From: Corella eumyota
Lineage: Eukaryota > Chordata > Ascidiacea > Phlebobranchia > Corellidae
NCBI GenBank assembly: GCA_963082875.1
Contig: OY720103.1
Span: 2,976,001 to 3,040,000 of the forward strand
Direction: 5' to 3'
Length of the DNA stretch: 64,000 bases
The notes under the pieces: model-generated
Told to the model about the DNA's origin: nothing
The model's database searches: none
The model's input: the letters and a program-made list of their open reading frames with translations, nothing else
Shown: positions 34,501-45,116 of the stretch, piece by piece
Layout: each line of letters opens with the position of its first letter
How positions within the stretch are numbered: position 1 is the first letter of the stretch
Made by a program: the position numbers and the translations under genes

Positions 34501-37500
34501 CAAACTAACCAGCCTCAAATTATTTCAAACATAGTACCTACTGTTGTACAGGTATTAATAAGTTTTAAAAATGTGTTTTTACAAGCAAGATTACACTCTG
34601 TGTCAGACTTATTGACAATTGTCTGTTTCAATTTTTCATCTTGCAACATTAAATTTATTTTACACAAACTTTTAATCTCATTTTTTTTGGCTAAATAGTT
34701 GTGTATATTAAGACAATTCAATTTGCAAGACATTACATGATATGTAAATTTTAATAACCAAAATTGCCCATACCCATTTGCTCTACTTTAACCCTTATGA
34801 TATGATCCCAACATATATTAGGAAATGTTGTATTAACAATATATTATACATTTTAATAACGCCTATAAATTGAACATGCATAAATATATATATTTATTCA
34901 ATTAAGCTCTGTTATGTATAGATTTTATCATGAATATTGTTGTAAATTATTGTCTTTTTTAACAATGACATTTTTGTAAAGGACTCAAGTTCAACAAACA
35001 TGCAGGTCAAGTTGTCAGCTCCACAGTTGGCAAAGTTAATGAAAGTTAATATGGGGACGATTGTGCGAGTATCTGTGACATTAAGTGATGGGACACCTGG
35101 TGAGCTTATTTTTGTGATTTGTTAACTAAGTTTGTGGTTATTTAATTAATGTTTAATATTTTTAGAGGCAAATTCACTTAAATATTTCTGTTTTTGCATT
35201 GTTTTTAAGTTTTTAACCTTTTTCACCCTTACGACTTTTGAAACTTTTTTTTATAAATTCCCTTTGCCCCATTTTTTAGGGATTGGTCAGCTGCAAGTAA
35301 TTCCCCCTGGGGCTCAGATTAACCCCAACCCTGGACAACAACTTATGCAATGTAAGGTTGGGAACGATGTAAGGAGGTTTCTGCTCACTGCCTTGTCAGG
35401 AAAAGGTCGGTTTATTATTAATTTAAAATATTTAAATTGTTTTTCATTTAAAATTTTTTTTTTTAGTTTTCATTTTTTTAATTTTTACAAAATTCTTAGC
35501 TGAAACCCCTGCCCCTATGATCGTCAAGGCAACGCCTTCAACCCCACAACAAACTATGACTCCACCCCAGGCTGTTAACCCCGCTCGTCACTTAATAACA
35601 GGGGCAGCAAAACTAACCCCAGAGTACGAGGCGAGCCTTAAAACACTAAGTTTGAGAGACAGATTGGAGCAACTCCAACAGAAACAACAACAAATCCTTA
35701 AACAAGGAAGCACTGATGTAAGAAGGTTAATGACTGATAAAGATCCATTATGGGGTGGCAGGTATGTAGATATTGTAAAGTTAGGTCTCATATATTAGGA
35801 AATGATGTATTGGTTTAAACACATGACTTTGCTACATAAGGTTCTCCTACTGAGCTAGAACTATAAAAAATATTTTTTTGTGAATTTTAGAACTCTACAA
35901 ATTGGTGACAAACAGACTGGTGGAGCAGAAAAAAGGAGAGACATCATCCACAAGAAAAGACATCCTAAAGAGTCTCGAGAAGAAGCTCAAAGGTAATTTT
36001 AAACCTAAATGTGAATTTATTTTAAAAAAATTTTAGGTTTTAAAATATCTAAAATAAATCATTTTGTTGTAATTTAAAAAAAAATTGAATTTTAGAAAAA
36101 CAGTTGTACAGCAAGTGATGAAGTCAATGCTGGATCGTATCGAGAGAAAGGAGGAGCTGGAAGCTAGGAGGAGAAGAAGGGAGCTCAAAGAGGAGCAACT
36201 AAAGAGGAAGAAAGAGACTATGGACGAGGTAAGAAAAATTTAAATTTTTTATGTTATTTGTTTTCAAGCAAGATTACACTCTGTGTCAGACTTATTGACA
36301 ATTGTCTGTTTCAATTTTTCATCTTGCAACATTAAATTTATTTTACACAAACTTTTAATCTCATTTTTTCTGGTTAAATAGTTGTGTATATTAAAACAAG
36401 ATTGCCTAAAATTCTAAAACCTACTTTTAAATTTTAAATTTGTATACAGGTTTTTTTAATTTCTAAATTTTTATTAAAATTGATTTTCAATCAGGCAAGA
36501 ACGCAGCAAAGGTTGCATAGTAGATTGGTTCACACATTGAGAAGACATCAGGATCAACTTAAACAAGAAATCAGGAAAAGAAAAACAATTACTGAAAAGT
36601 ACTTAACTTGGATGGTCGAGGTTAGTACTTTATTAAAGTTATTTAAAAATTTTTTGTAAATAGTAAATCAACTTTTTAATTATCAATTTTTAAGAATGAA
36701 CTGCATGAGGATAAAATTAAGTTGAAGAAACGTCGTCCTAACTTCCTTATCGAGACCAAACCGTCTCCTGCTTCCCGGAAGAGCAACTACCTGACCACTG
36801 GAAGTGCTCTGACGAGTATTTTGACAGAGAGCAACAAGAAGAGGTCCCCAAAAAAAGTCCAAAAAAGAGCAAGGAAGCGAACAGTGTCCGCCGAGAAAAT
36901 CACGGCAACTTCTAATTCTCCTCCAAAGAAAAAAAGGATGATTTCAACATCCACAAAGCTGTACTGCATCTGTAAAACACCATATGATGATTCAAGGTAA
37001 ATTTTGTTATATCTTTATTGGGTAACATGGGTATTTCCCCTTATTTGAAAAGGTACCCACTTCATAGAAGAGTGATTTGGGTATAAGTTTAAGGAAGCCT
37101 TTTTAATTTGGGTTCCTTATGCTATATATATGGTTATATTTAAAAGTACTTTGATTTAATGCTTAGGTTTTATATTGGTTGTGACTTATGCATGAACTGG
37201 TTCCATGGTGAATGTGTCGGGATATCCGAAAAAACAGCGAAAATCATGGAGAACTGGTGCTGTACAGACTGTGAACAAACCAAACCCCAACAAGAGCTAT
37301 ATTGCATTTGTAGAACACCTTACGATGATGCACAGTAAGCTAATTGCTTTGTAGAAAATATTCTACATCATAAAAAAAATTGATTTTTTTTTTAATATTT
37401 TCAACATTTTTAGGTTTTATATTGGATGTGATGCGTGTCAGGATTGGTATCATGGAGCTTGCGTGGGGATCTTGGAAGAGGAGGCATCCAAGATCGAGAG

Positions 37501-38099
37501 TTATACTTGTCCAAAGTGTAAGAAGAATCAGAGAGATGCCTCGCAGGAGAATGCTTTAAGTGACAGGGACTTACAAAATTTAACCAAAATAGTTAAACAT
37601 TTACAGGTATGATATCTATTGCTTATATACATTTGAGGTTTATAAAGAAGTTTTAAATGTTTAAATTGCTGGTATTCAGAACCATAAAAGTGCTTGGCCT
37701 TTCTTGGAGCCGGTGAGAGAGAAGGATGCTCCTGGATACTACAAAGTTGTTAAAAGACCTATGGGTATGTTACAAAGACATTTATATTAAATGACCTATG
37801 TTCTAGCATTCAGTGATTGCTTTTTCGTTCATATCTTAACTTAGAGAGTATATTTTATTTAAATAAAACATTTGAAATCACAAAACAGATAACAAATAAC
37901 CTTTTAACCAGATTTGCAAACTGTTATGAAACGTTTGCATTGCAAATATTACATTAAACTATCTGAACTTGTTGGTGATGTTTCATTGATTTTCGACAAC
38001 TGTCGTCAGTTCAATGGAGCTGACTCTAAAATTGTCCGATGTGCTGAAATCGTGGAAACGGTTTTTGTTGGAAAAATGAGGGATCTTCGTGGAAGATAA
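22158..38099 (+). CDS. BPTF: BPTF/NURF301, largest subunit of the NURF chromatin remodeller
   Basis: A complete gene of 42 coding exons whose GT-AG junctions all keep phase, totalling 9015 bases with the stop, about 3004 residues (human about 3046). Order: two AT-hooks, DDT domain, first PHD finger with WHIM-type motif, long acidic and Ser/Thr-rich centre, Gln/Thr-rich region, then two PHD fingers and a C-terminal bromodomain. In the family the last PHD binds H3K4me3 and the bromodomain binds acetylated histone tails, bringing the ISWI ATPase to chromatin. The start is [13 protein letters not shown] at 22158. Exon lists are given in the four segment entries. It runs tail to tail into IQCK, with 147 bases between the stops. 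Confidence 0.97.
25663..31216 (+). other. BPTF exons 10-19: acidic low-complexity centre
   Basis: Exons 25663-26145, 26275-26840, 26934-27128, 27233-27395, 27486-27528, 27664-27838, 28090-28349, 28479-28611, 28700-29682, 29803-31216. Exon 10 encodes a Lys/Glu charged helix ([18 protein letters not shown]). Exons 15-17 carry conserved BPTF blocks ([20 protein letters not shown], then [12 protein letters not shown], then [15 protein letters not shown]). Exons 18 and 19 are 983 and 1414 bases of Thr/Ser/Glu/Asn-rich, probably disordered sequence. The splice phases show these large low-complexity exons are coding and not intergenic filler. Confidence 0.93.
28921..29010 (+). repeat. In-frame 30-base minisatellite in BPTF exon 18
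   Basis: Three tandem 30-base units encode [10 protein letters not shown]-type decapeptides ([30 protein letters not shown]). Diverged copies of the VETK..ST pattern extend the array on both sides. The period is a multiple of three, so copy-number change keeps the frame. Confidence 0.8.
31590..31884 (+). mobile_element. tRNA-derived SINE in BPTF intron 21
   Basis: Same family as the PPP1R16 intron copies: ACCGGCAGCGTGGTGTAGTG head, B-box-like GGGTTCAATCCCC, GATAAAGATATATAC tail with an A-run. Sense to BPTF. Its boxes are closest to consensus of the five. Confidence 0.9.
32896..33030 (+). ncRNA. Candidate H/ACA-type snoRNA, copy 1 (BPTF intron 25)
   Basis: A 135-nt unit begins 64 nt after exon 25. 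Hairpin 1 has outer stem GCAAGAT/ATCTTGC and upper stem CAGAT/GTCTG, where a T-G wobble replaces the C-G of the other copies. Then ACATTA fits the H box (ANANNA). Hairpin 2 closes with TACACAA/TTGTGTA and an inner TTTAATC/GATTAAA. ACA lies three bases from the proposed end. No target or expression is shown; a structured mobile repeat is the alternative. Confidence 0.4.
33756..33891 (+). ncRNA. Candidate H/ACA-type snoRNA, copy 2 (BPTF intron 28)
   Basis: A 136-nt unit starting 73 nt after exon 28, with the same two stems and terminal ACA. The hinge reads AAATTA, still an ANANNA match. It is the most diverged copy in the hairpin 2 loop. Confidence 0.4.
34582..34718 (+). ncRNA. Candidate H/ACA-type snoRNA, copy 3 (BPTF intron 31)
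   Basis: A 137-nt unit starting 31 nt after exon 31. Stems, ACATTA hinge and terminal ACA are intact. Nearly identical to copy 4 in hairpin 1. Confidence 0.4.
35891..38099 (+). other. BPTF exons 35-42: basic helix, PHD2, PHD3, bromodomain
   Basis: Exons 35891-35992, 36096-36228, 36495-36620, 36695-36996, 37167-37334, 37414-37606, 37680-37764, 37912-38099. Exons 35-37 encode a charged coiled helix. PHD2 (about residues 2783-2835) begins [19 protein letters not shown] and PHD3 (about 2841-2893) [20 protein letters not shown]. The aromatic residues of PHD3 (WYHGACVG region) fit a methyl-lysine cage. The bromodomain (about 2905-2998) includes [19 protein letters not shown] and the acetyl-lysine Asn in DNCRQFN. 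Both PHD fingers are split by an intron at the same codon, consistent with origin by duplication. Confidence 0.96.
36265..36401 (+). ncRNA. Candidate H/ACA-type snoRNA, copy 4 (BPTF intron 36)
   Basis: A 137-nt unit starting 37 nt after exon 36, in an intron of only 266 nt. Stems, ACATTA hinge and terminal ACA are intact. Confidence 0.4.
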
Positions 38100-38246
38100 A
38101 AAAATTCTGACAATGTTTTATAAGTACCGAGCTGCCCCCTTTATATATTTTTTTAGAAATTGCATCGACTTTAAAAATGATAATGTTTTTTTATTATAGT
38201 GATCGTTAAATAAAAGTTGTTTTTTTGAAAATAGGGCTCGTTTTCG
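38100..38246. promoter_or_regulatory. Tail-to-tail 3' ends of BPTF and IQCK
   Basis: A plus-strand AATAAA for BPTF lies at 38209-38214. A minus-strand AATAAA for IQCK lies at 38190-38195. Cleavage 10-30 bases beyond each signal would make the two 3' UTRs overlap by several tens of bases. Confidence 0.5.
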
Positions 38247-40089
38247 TCACTTTTTTCCACTGGGAGTCCTTCGCCCTAGCAAAAAAAATAATATAGGGCT
38301 TCTAATACATGCATTTGTTTACAAATAAAGAAATGTATGTAGAAGTAAATTATTTCAAGTAAATTTTTACCCCTCGATTCTTGGTCGTCCCAAAACTGAT
38401 CAACTTTGTCTCTAATATTTCTATTTTTCTCTCTCCACTCCTTCTGCCATTTCCTTAGCTCACTAACCTCAGCACCTACCCGCACCTCAAGAATTAAACA
38501 ACGTAAGTTAAGTTCTCACAAGACTGGTAGGTGAGTTTAGTTACCTGATGACCTCGATAATATGATTGGATTTTAAGAGCAGCCTCTTCTTCTGTCCATT
38601 GTAATGATAAAGGCAGAGGATCTCTTGGGCTAAAGATTACATAAATAAGTTCATAAATTAAACTTTGCATATAAAGTTTGTTATGACTATTAAACCTATA
38701 CATACAAAGGTAGTAATTGCTTACTGTTCATCATTCCAAGTCTTTACAAACGGAATTTCAAGAAGTTCAATTTTTTTTCTTGATTCGACTTTCTTCGTGT
38801 CTGGGTGGTTTCTAAATTCATGTAATTTACATGTAAGACAATACAAAAAAATATGAATATAATTATGTACTTACTGGTATAAGTATTTGGTGAGAAAGTC
38901 GCAGCCGTTAAATCGAAATCTTTTTCTCTGTAGTGACAAAAAAAGCAATTTTAAAAATGTTAATTAAGATATAAAGTCATTTATGATGCTTGTTAAGGGT
39001 GTAGTTTACCTCAAAACATTGTTCTTTTTTAGCTTGGTTCAGCATTTCCATCATAGCAGGGAGAAGGGTTGGAAAAACATAAGATTCTAAATATTGGCGT
39101 GGTGTGCCTATATAATATAAAATAAGTGTTTTTAAATAAACATTCTAAAGCATGCTTTGTCTTGCACTACCTTGCATCTATTGGAACAAATCTGCCATTT
39201 TATTGCTTACTGTTACTTGTTATGTCCTTAGTCACGTTATTCACGTGGGTACTTATTCCTGTAGGTTATCATGTGAATTGTAAGTTTAACGGTGGAAAAT
39301 GATTTGTATAAGGTGGGGTAATGAACGATTGTGTTTAGTTTCTCGATTGTGTTGATAATCGTCATGTAAATAAATTTGTTGTATACTAAACTTGGTGCGA
39401 GATTAGTAGTTTACGAAATAGGTAAACGTAAAAACTGCAGAAAACGTTACACTACTCACAATTTATTTTAGCGCAAAAAGCGACAAATTACGTAGTAAAG
39501 GTAAGGGTCTACACTACTAGGGACAAAGCGTGCAAAAAGATATTAACATTGAAAATAATAAGAAAATTGCGGATTTGTTAGAGTATTAGAAATATTAATT
39601 TTGGTAAAAACTTACAAGTTTTGGGGTCAGGGGGAGGGATTGGTTCGGGGGTGGAAGGAGGACTTGGTTTGGTCAACATTGTTAACCCAATTGCAGCAGG
39701 GTGACTTAATGCTGGGTCAAAATCTGAAGCTGCATCAGCATCTGTGCAAAAAATAATTAAAAATGATAAAAGTCTGGTGTTATGGTTTAATACAAAAAAA
39801 TATTACCAACTGGTGTTTGGTGAACCATTTTTCCGTAAACTACTGGTGTGTGACGTCGTGCAGAATACTGCGTGACGTCAGTTGCAACGGATGAATTGTC
39901 ATCGATGTCCAACTCTTCTAAGTCAGCTTTTTGTGCAGCAAATTCTATAAAATAAATCGTTAGAATTTCTGCATTTACTAGAAGCTTTTAGAAAAAAGTA
40001 TTTACAGATTACATAAAATTACCGTCGCATATCTGATCCCATAATGATTTGACATGTTTTTCGGCGTAAACTCGTCCTGAGTGCGACAT
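38247..40089 (-). CDS. IQCK: IQ motif-containing protein K
   Basis: Nine exons on the minus strand: 40089-40023, 39944-39807, 39741-39616, 39107-39010, 38927-38875, 38811-38725, 38629-38545, 38485-38371, 38275-38247, giving 265 residues (human about 287). Recognisable IQCK blocks are PRQYLESYVFPTLLPAMMEM, LNQAKKEQCFERKRFRF, GCDFLTKYLYQ and PLPLSLQWTEEEAALKIQ. The single IQ motif (IQSYYRGHQVR, about residues 209-219) should bind calmodulin or a similar light chain. The function of IQCK is poorly known. The last exon (8 residues, RRTPSGKK) is the least certain; without that splice the frame reads on for about 30 residues. Confidence 0.92.
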
Positions 40090-41129
40090 TTTTCTGTTCA
40101 ATATATGGAATTAAATTTGTTTTTAAAACTGAGACAAGTTGCTGTTAGTCATTAGTTACTGAGCGCTCACCCGTAGCGTAAACTATATTAAATGTAGCTG
40201 TTTAACAAATAAAAAATTTGACAAAAATTATTACTAAATTTAAGAAAAACAGTTGTTTAAAAACGCATTAGGCAATAAAAAGTGTTTTTAATTGATTATT
40301 TTCTTTTTGGTGGTTTGATTAGAAAAGAATAACTCGGCAAAGAAACATCAATCTTTTGCCTATATACCCGCTATGCTTCGATTCAGACCAGACCGCACGA
40401 AAAATGCCTTGAGGTTTTGTATGTTAATATTCGTCGTGTTCTTTTTGGACTATTGCAGTAAGAAAAGGATATTCGTTTAGTTACCATGCGTGTCTAATAC
40501 CCAGGTTAATGCTAAATCAAGTCGGGTTAACGAATAACCAGCGACGATGCCGTTGTGTGTCAACTCAATCCTTTACAAATATTTACTTGATAAAAAGAAA
40601 GATTTATCGTATTTAAGTTCAGATTTGTTAACAGTACAGCCCAAAAGCAAGGACTAGTTTAAAAATAAATATTATATTCATATAACGTAGGCAAAAACTA
40701 CTATTTTAAAAATAAAAGGTGCAGGAAACCAAACAAAACTAATTGATTATGACCGTATTCATTATAAATACCCGTCCAAAGTTCACAAAGTTTATTACTG
40801 TAATGTTTAATCAACTTGTAATACCTATTGCTAAGGGTCAATTACATGAAACAGGCCAGCAATAACATTTATGTAGTAAGAGTAGTATAATGATTTATGT
40901 TAGCGTATAGAGCGTAACATGAAACCAATTTTACTATCATGAAGCAACTTCCTTAAGAGCGATCGATACGGTATAGTAACGCATAAGAAATGTTTAATGG
41001 ATTATTGCTACCATGTTTAAAATTATATTTACATGTTGTAAACAAGTTATTAGGCTAACAGTTAGATAGAATGAGCACTTTTAACTTGCGACTTTAGCGT
41101 TTCATTTTCTACTTGCAGAATTCGCAGAT
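40090..41129. other. Divergent intergenic region, IQCK and alkylsulfatase gene
   Basis: No gene seen; probable promoters for both neighbours. Confidence 0.5.
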
Positions 41130-43633
41130 ATGACCAATTTGTTAAAATATGCATTGTATATAACCACTGCTGTAGGACTTTACGCAATATGGATATCTTA
41201 TCACTCCCCGAAAGTTGTTAAAACAAGCGAAACCAGCTTTAATTTTGCCGGTGATGATAAATTGATTAAGCATGGCTCGAAGTTCAATAAAGAGGTTGTG
41301 GTGAAAGTTACAGATGGAGTGTACGTTGCGATTGGTTTTGCCATATCCAATGTCATTATGGTCGAAGGTAAATTTAAAGTTTACTTTACACATTAATGAC
41401 TGCAAATACATGCTGTTTAAACTGTATTGCCATAAACCGAACTTAATAGCATAGGAAATACCGCATTCAAAGCCATTAAACCCCATAACATGCCAATTAC
41501 TCTCTTAATAGCATTGGGTAATGTCGTTACGCTTCTTTTGGATTACCTAATACGCTAATACAATGCTTTGGAATATAAGATAGCATGTCCTATGTGTGTT
41601 TAATTATTTATAATTTTATTTGTATAGGTACGGACGGGATAATTATTATTGATACAACCGAGCATCAAGAAAGTGCTTTAAAAGCGTTTAAAGAGTTGCG
41701 AAAGATAACTGACAAGCCATTGAAGGGAGTTGTATTAACTCATTTTCATCCAGGTAAGGTTGCAGAACAGTTAAAATTTGGACTTAAACGAACATTATTT
41801 ATTCCTGGCCTTGTTTTAAGATCACGTGATGGGCACAGCTGCAATTCTTAGAGAGGTAAATCAGCCAGGAATTGATGTAAATATTTATATGCACCAGTCT
41901 TCCGACTTCGAACTTCAGCGGTTCAGTAAGTAGCAGTCTCATGCCTTTTTGTATCTAATGGCAGCTTTGTTTACACTGTATTGCTATGTATATACACAGT
42001 AAGATCCGCTGAAGTAAATTTCAGAAGAGGCATGCGACAGTTCGGGAACTTGTTAAAGAATCAGAAAGAACTTATTAACGCCGGTATAGGACCAAGGTTA
42101 CATGCATCGGAAACTTTCACATATGAGCTTGCAAAGCCAACCCATACATTTGATAAAACACTGGACGTCAAACTAGCAGGTTTTGCGTTTATTTAAATTT
42201 TAAAACGACTATATAAATATCACTATAGGTTTGGGTATTTTATAGACTTTTTATGGACATTTATTAGCGTGTATCATAAACATAAGCTTGTTATGTAAAT
42301 GGTAAACTGCTTTTTATGTGCTATAAAAAAATGCGTTAATATAGGGTCGTAAGATGCTTTCCATTTTCTTTTAAATAGTGTATAAAGGTAGGCAAACTTT
42401 TTAAAATAACTCTTATATTTCTTAGGACTCAAGTTTCAATTAATTCACACACCGGGTGAAACGGACGACCAGATCTCAGTCTGGTTTCCAGAGAAGAGGG
42501 TAATCATGCCAGCTGATAATATATATGAAGCTTTTCCTAACTTGTATGCTATTAGAGGCTCGCCCCCACGTAGTAGTATGCAATGGGTCGCTAGCTTGGA
42601 CGTAGTGCGTAGCCTTCGGGCTAAACACATGGTCCCATCCCATACTAGGCCTATGTCTGGAGAAAAACAAGTTTACGAAGTTATTACTGCCTATAGAGAC
42701 GCAATCCAGTTTGTAAACGATCAAACGATTCGTTATCTAAACAAGCATTTGACAGCGGACGAGATTGCTGAAAAAGTTAAGTTGCCGCCATCTCTTGCAA
42801 ATCATCCTTTTCTCCAAGAACATTATGGTACCGTCGCGTGGTCTGTCCGCAATGTATACGACAGTCTTTTAGGCTGGTTTGACGGAAGACCTGTTAACCT
42901 TTACCCCTTATTACCAGTTGAACGATCCGAACGTATGATAAAACTTCTGGGCAGTAAGTTTCCCGAGGGTTATAGCGGAGTTGATAAAATGATAGCATCG
43001 GCTGAAGCTAGTATTAAATTATTTAAATCTCATCTAAATGAAACTGGCGAACCTCTGGCTAAAGAACTACAATGGGCTCTAGAGGTCTCTACAATGGCTT
43101 TGGAAAGCACTGATAAGAAAAATCAGGTTTATGAAGATGCTAAGCAAGTTAATTTAAAAGCAATGCGAGCTTTAGCTACGATTTCGGTTAGTTCAAATGC
43201 TAGAAATTTCTACCTGACTTGTGCTCAGGAGTTTGAGACTGGTAATGTCGTAGAAATGGCCCCATTTTCTAGAAGGTCTACAATAAAAGGCATGATTTCG
43301 GATGAAATAATGGGACTTGTAATTTACAAATTAAATGCAGAAATATGCGATGATACGATAACTAGCACTACAGTAATAGAGTTTACTGATGACGCTAAAG
43401 AGTATTGGTATATTTTGCGACATTGTATTTTCGAATACCACATTAATCCAACAACTCAACCTTCTAAAATTGATGTCAAATTGATAACTACCGGCAAGGT
43501 TTGGAAAACCATAGTTATTCAAGAGAGGAATGCCTTGGCAGCTTACGCTACTGGAGATATAGTAGTAGAAGGAAGTTTGTTTGCTTTTAAAACTTTTATT
43601 GGACTTTTGGATCAAGATATAAAGTTTCAATAA
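41130..43633 (+). CDS. Alkylsulfatase-type metallo-beta-lactamase-fold protein
   Basis: Five exons (41130-41367, 41628-41753, 41821-41925, 42000-42179, 42426-43633) give 618 residues. An N-terminal hydrophobic segment (YALYITTAVGLYAIWISY) suggests a membrane anchor or signal. The metal-binding HxHxDH motif is THFHPDH at 117-123, assembled across the intron 2 junction. LIHTPGETDDQ, the MPADNIYEAFPNLYAIRG block and SLRAKHMVPSHTRP match bacterial SdsA1 and yeast Bds1 alkylsulfatases. The alkylsulfatase dimerisation domain and an SCP2-like C-terminal domain follow. These enzymes hydrolyse primary alkyl sulfates such as dodecyl sulfate. The animal substrate is unknown. Four introns show it is a resident gene and not contamination. 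Family assignment is strong; substrate is inference. Confidence 0.9.
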
Positions 43634-43787
43634 AAGAAATTCTATGTAATCCATATTCTTATGTATTTGTAACGGCATTGTAAAACAAAGTATTGATTCA
43701 CTTTAACTAACTCGCGATGCTTCTAATTGTTTTGTTGATTCTATGCTAAAATATAGTCTTTATTTTATAATTTTACATTCAAAAGTT

Positions 43788-43934
43788 TATTTTATTCAAG
43801 TATACACACTTTAAGCTAAATATTATTGTTAGATTTGTTAGATTTTTATTTCTGTTTTAAATATATTTAAAAATAGAGAGGATAAAGTATATATCCCGTA
43901 TGTTTGAAGTATCCCGTATGTTTGATAACGCGGG
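43788..43934 (+). repeat. Left terminal inverted repeat
   Basis: Reads TATTTTATTCAAG to GTATGTTTGATAACGCGGG. It matches the reverse complement of 46862-47007 with scattered differences and small indels. Confidence 0.85.
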
Positions 43935-44547
43935 ATTTTAAACTTTAATTTTGCAAAGCCAGGCTTGTAAACTTTAATTTTGTGGATTTTAACAAAAAAT
44001 TATTAAGAAAGTAGCAAAAAAACAGCAAAAAGATAACATTTATGAAAATGATTATCCGGAAATTTCGACAACAGCCCAAGGGATTTAACACAAAGACGAA
44101 TTTAATGACGACGTGCAAATTTTGACAACTTCGTGTTTTTTTTTTAAATTTTAATGCCAGCCAGAAGAACGCTGTAAAGAAAGGCTGTAAAGAAAGGATT
44201 TCTAGTACCTGGAACATACTTTTAGAACGGTAAATTTGTTTTTTTTAAGTAAATTTTAAAATCTAAATTTTGATGCCAAACTAACTGACACCTGACAGAC
44301 AAACAGACAGACTGACAAGGAATACAATTTATTGCATTTAACTTAAGTCAAAAAAAAAAAAAAAATCTAAATTTATAATTTTTAGTTTGTTAGTAAATTA
44401 TCTAATTTTTAGACAGCGATGTCTGTTAGAAATGTCAACTTTCAGACTGAAAATATAATTGAAAACAACTCATTAAGTCAAAAAAGCTGATGTTTTCAGC
44501 TTACAGCTAAAAAAAAAATTTAATAGAAAATTTTACAAAAAAAAAAA

Positions 44548-44668
44548 TTTTAGCTCTTAGAGATAAGCTCTAAGAGATGAGCTCTTACAGCTAAAAGAAA
44601 AATTTTAATAGAAACTTTTCTATTAGCTGTAAGATCTCATCTCTTAGAGCTTATCTCTAAGAGCTAAA
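44548..44668. repeat. Near-perfect 46-bp inverted repeat (hairpin)
   Basis: Arms 44548-44594 and 44623-44668 differ at about one position and enclose a 28-base loop. Each arm also contains a smaller palindrome (CTCTTAGAG/CTCTAAGAG), so several folds or a cruciform are possible. Confidence 0.85.
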
Positions 44669-44879
44669 CAGGAGTTTGCTAAACAACCGGAACCGGTTAG
44701 ACGCCGCCTCACCTCTGCCGAACCCAGCATAGCCGACTCGCAAGTATTCGACTGTTCCACACCAGCTAGCGTGGCGGCACATAATCATCTGCATTTTGGA
44801 GGGTACATTCGTTCGAACGTAGACACTTGGTTGAAAGATTTGTTCAAAACGTTGTTCCATCGACTCTTCAAGGATACCC

Positions 44880-44946
44880 AACCGAGGAATCGAACCCGAG
44901 TTGGATGCTTTGCAGCCTGGCGCTCTAACCACTGGGCTAACGCGGG
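44880..44946 (-). repeat. tRNA-like segment with A and B boxes, copy 1
   Basis: On the minus strand: A box TAGCCCAGTGG, B box GGTTCGATTCC and an anticodon-loop-like CTGCAAA (GCA, Cys). The anticodon and T stems do not pair well, so it is tRNA-derived and not a working tRNA gene. The boxes match RNA polymerase III internal promoters. Confidence 0.65.
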
Positions 44947-45049
44947 GGATGATAAATCGCGGTTTATTTGCATAGATATTCAAACGTAGATACTTGGTCG
45001 AAAGATTTGTCCAAAACAACGTTCCATCGACTCTTCAAGAATATCCAAC

Positions 45050-45116
45050 CAAGGAATCGAACCCGAGTTGGATGCTTTGCAGCCTGGCGCTCTAACCACT
45101 GAACTAACGCGGGAGA
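45050..45116 (-). repeat. tRNA-like segment with A and B boxes, copy 2
   Basis: Second unit of the 170-base tandem array. A box reads TAGTTCAGTGG, B box GGTTCGATTCC. Same weak stems as copy 1. Confidence 0.6.

Larger units (their letters stand above)
31299..35761 (+). other. BPTF exons 20-34: central to Gln/Thr-rich region
   Basis: Exons 31299-31354, 31435-31532, 31923-32079, 32152-32303, 32380-32545, 32676-32832, 33193-33288, 33384-33453, 33615-33683, 34071-34208, 34282-34372, 34485-34551, 34982-35099, 35280-35405, 35500-35761. Conserved BPTF blocks include [33 protein letters not shown] and [20 protein letters not shown]. After exon 25 many small exons encode a Thr/Gln/Asn-rich stretch. 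Four introns here and in the next segment carry the structured 135-137-nt repeat, and one carries a SINE. Confidence 0.92.

Noticed and set aside
44880-45116. Two functional tRNA-Cys genes
   Set aside because: The A and B boxes are good, but the anticodon and T stems do not pair and the units are part of a tandem repeat in a mobile element.
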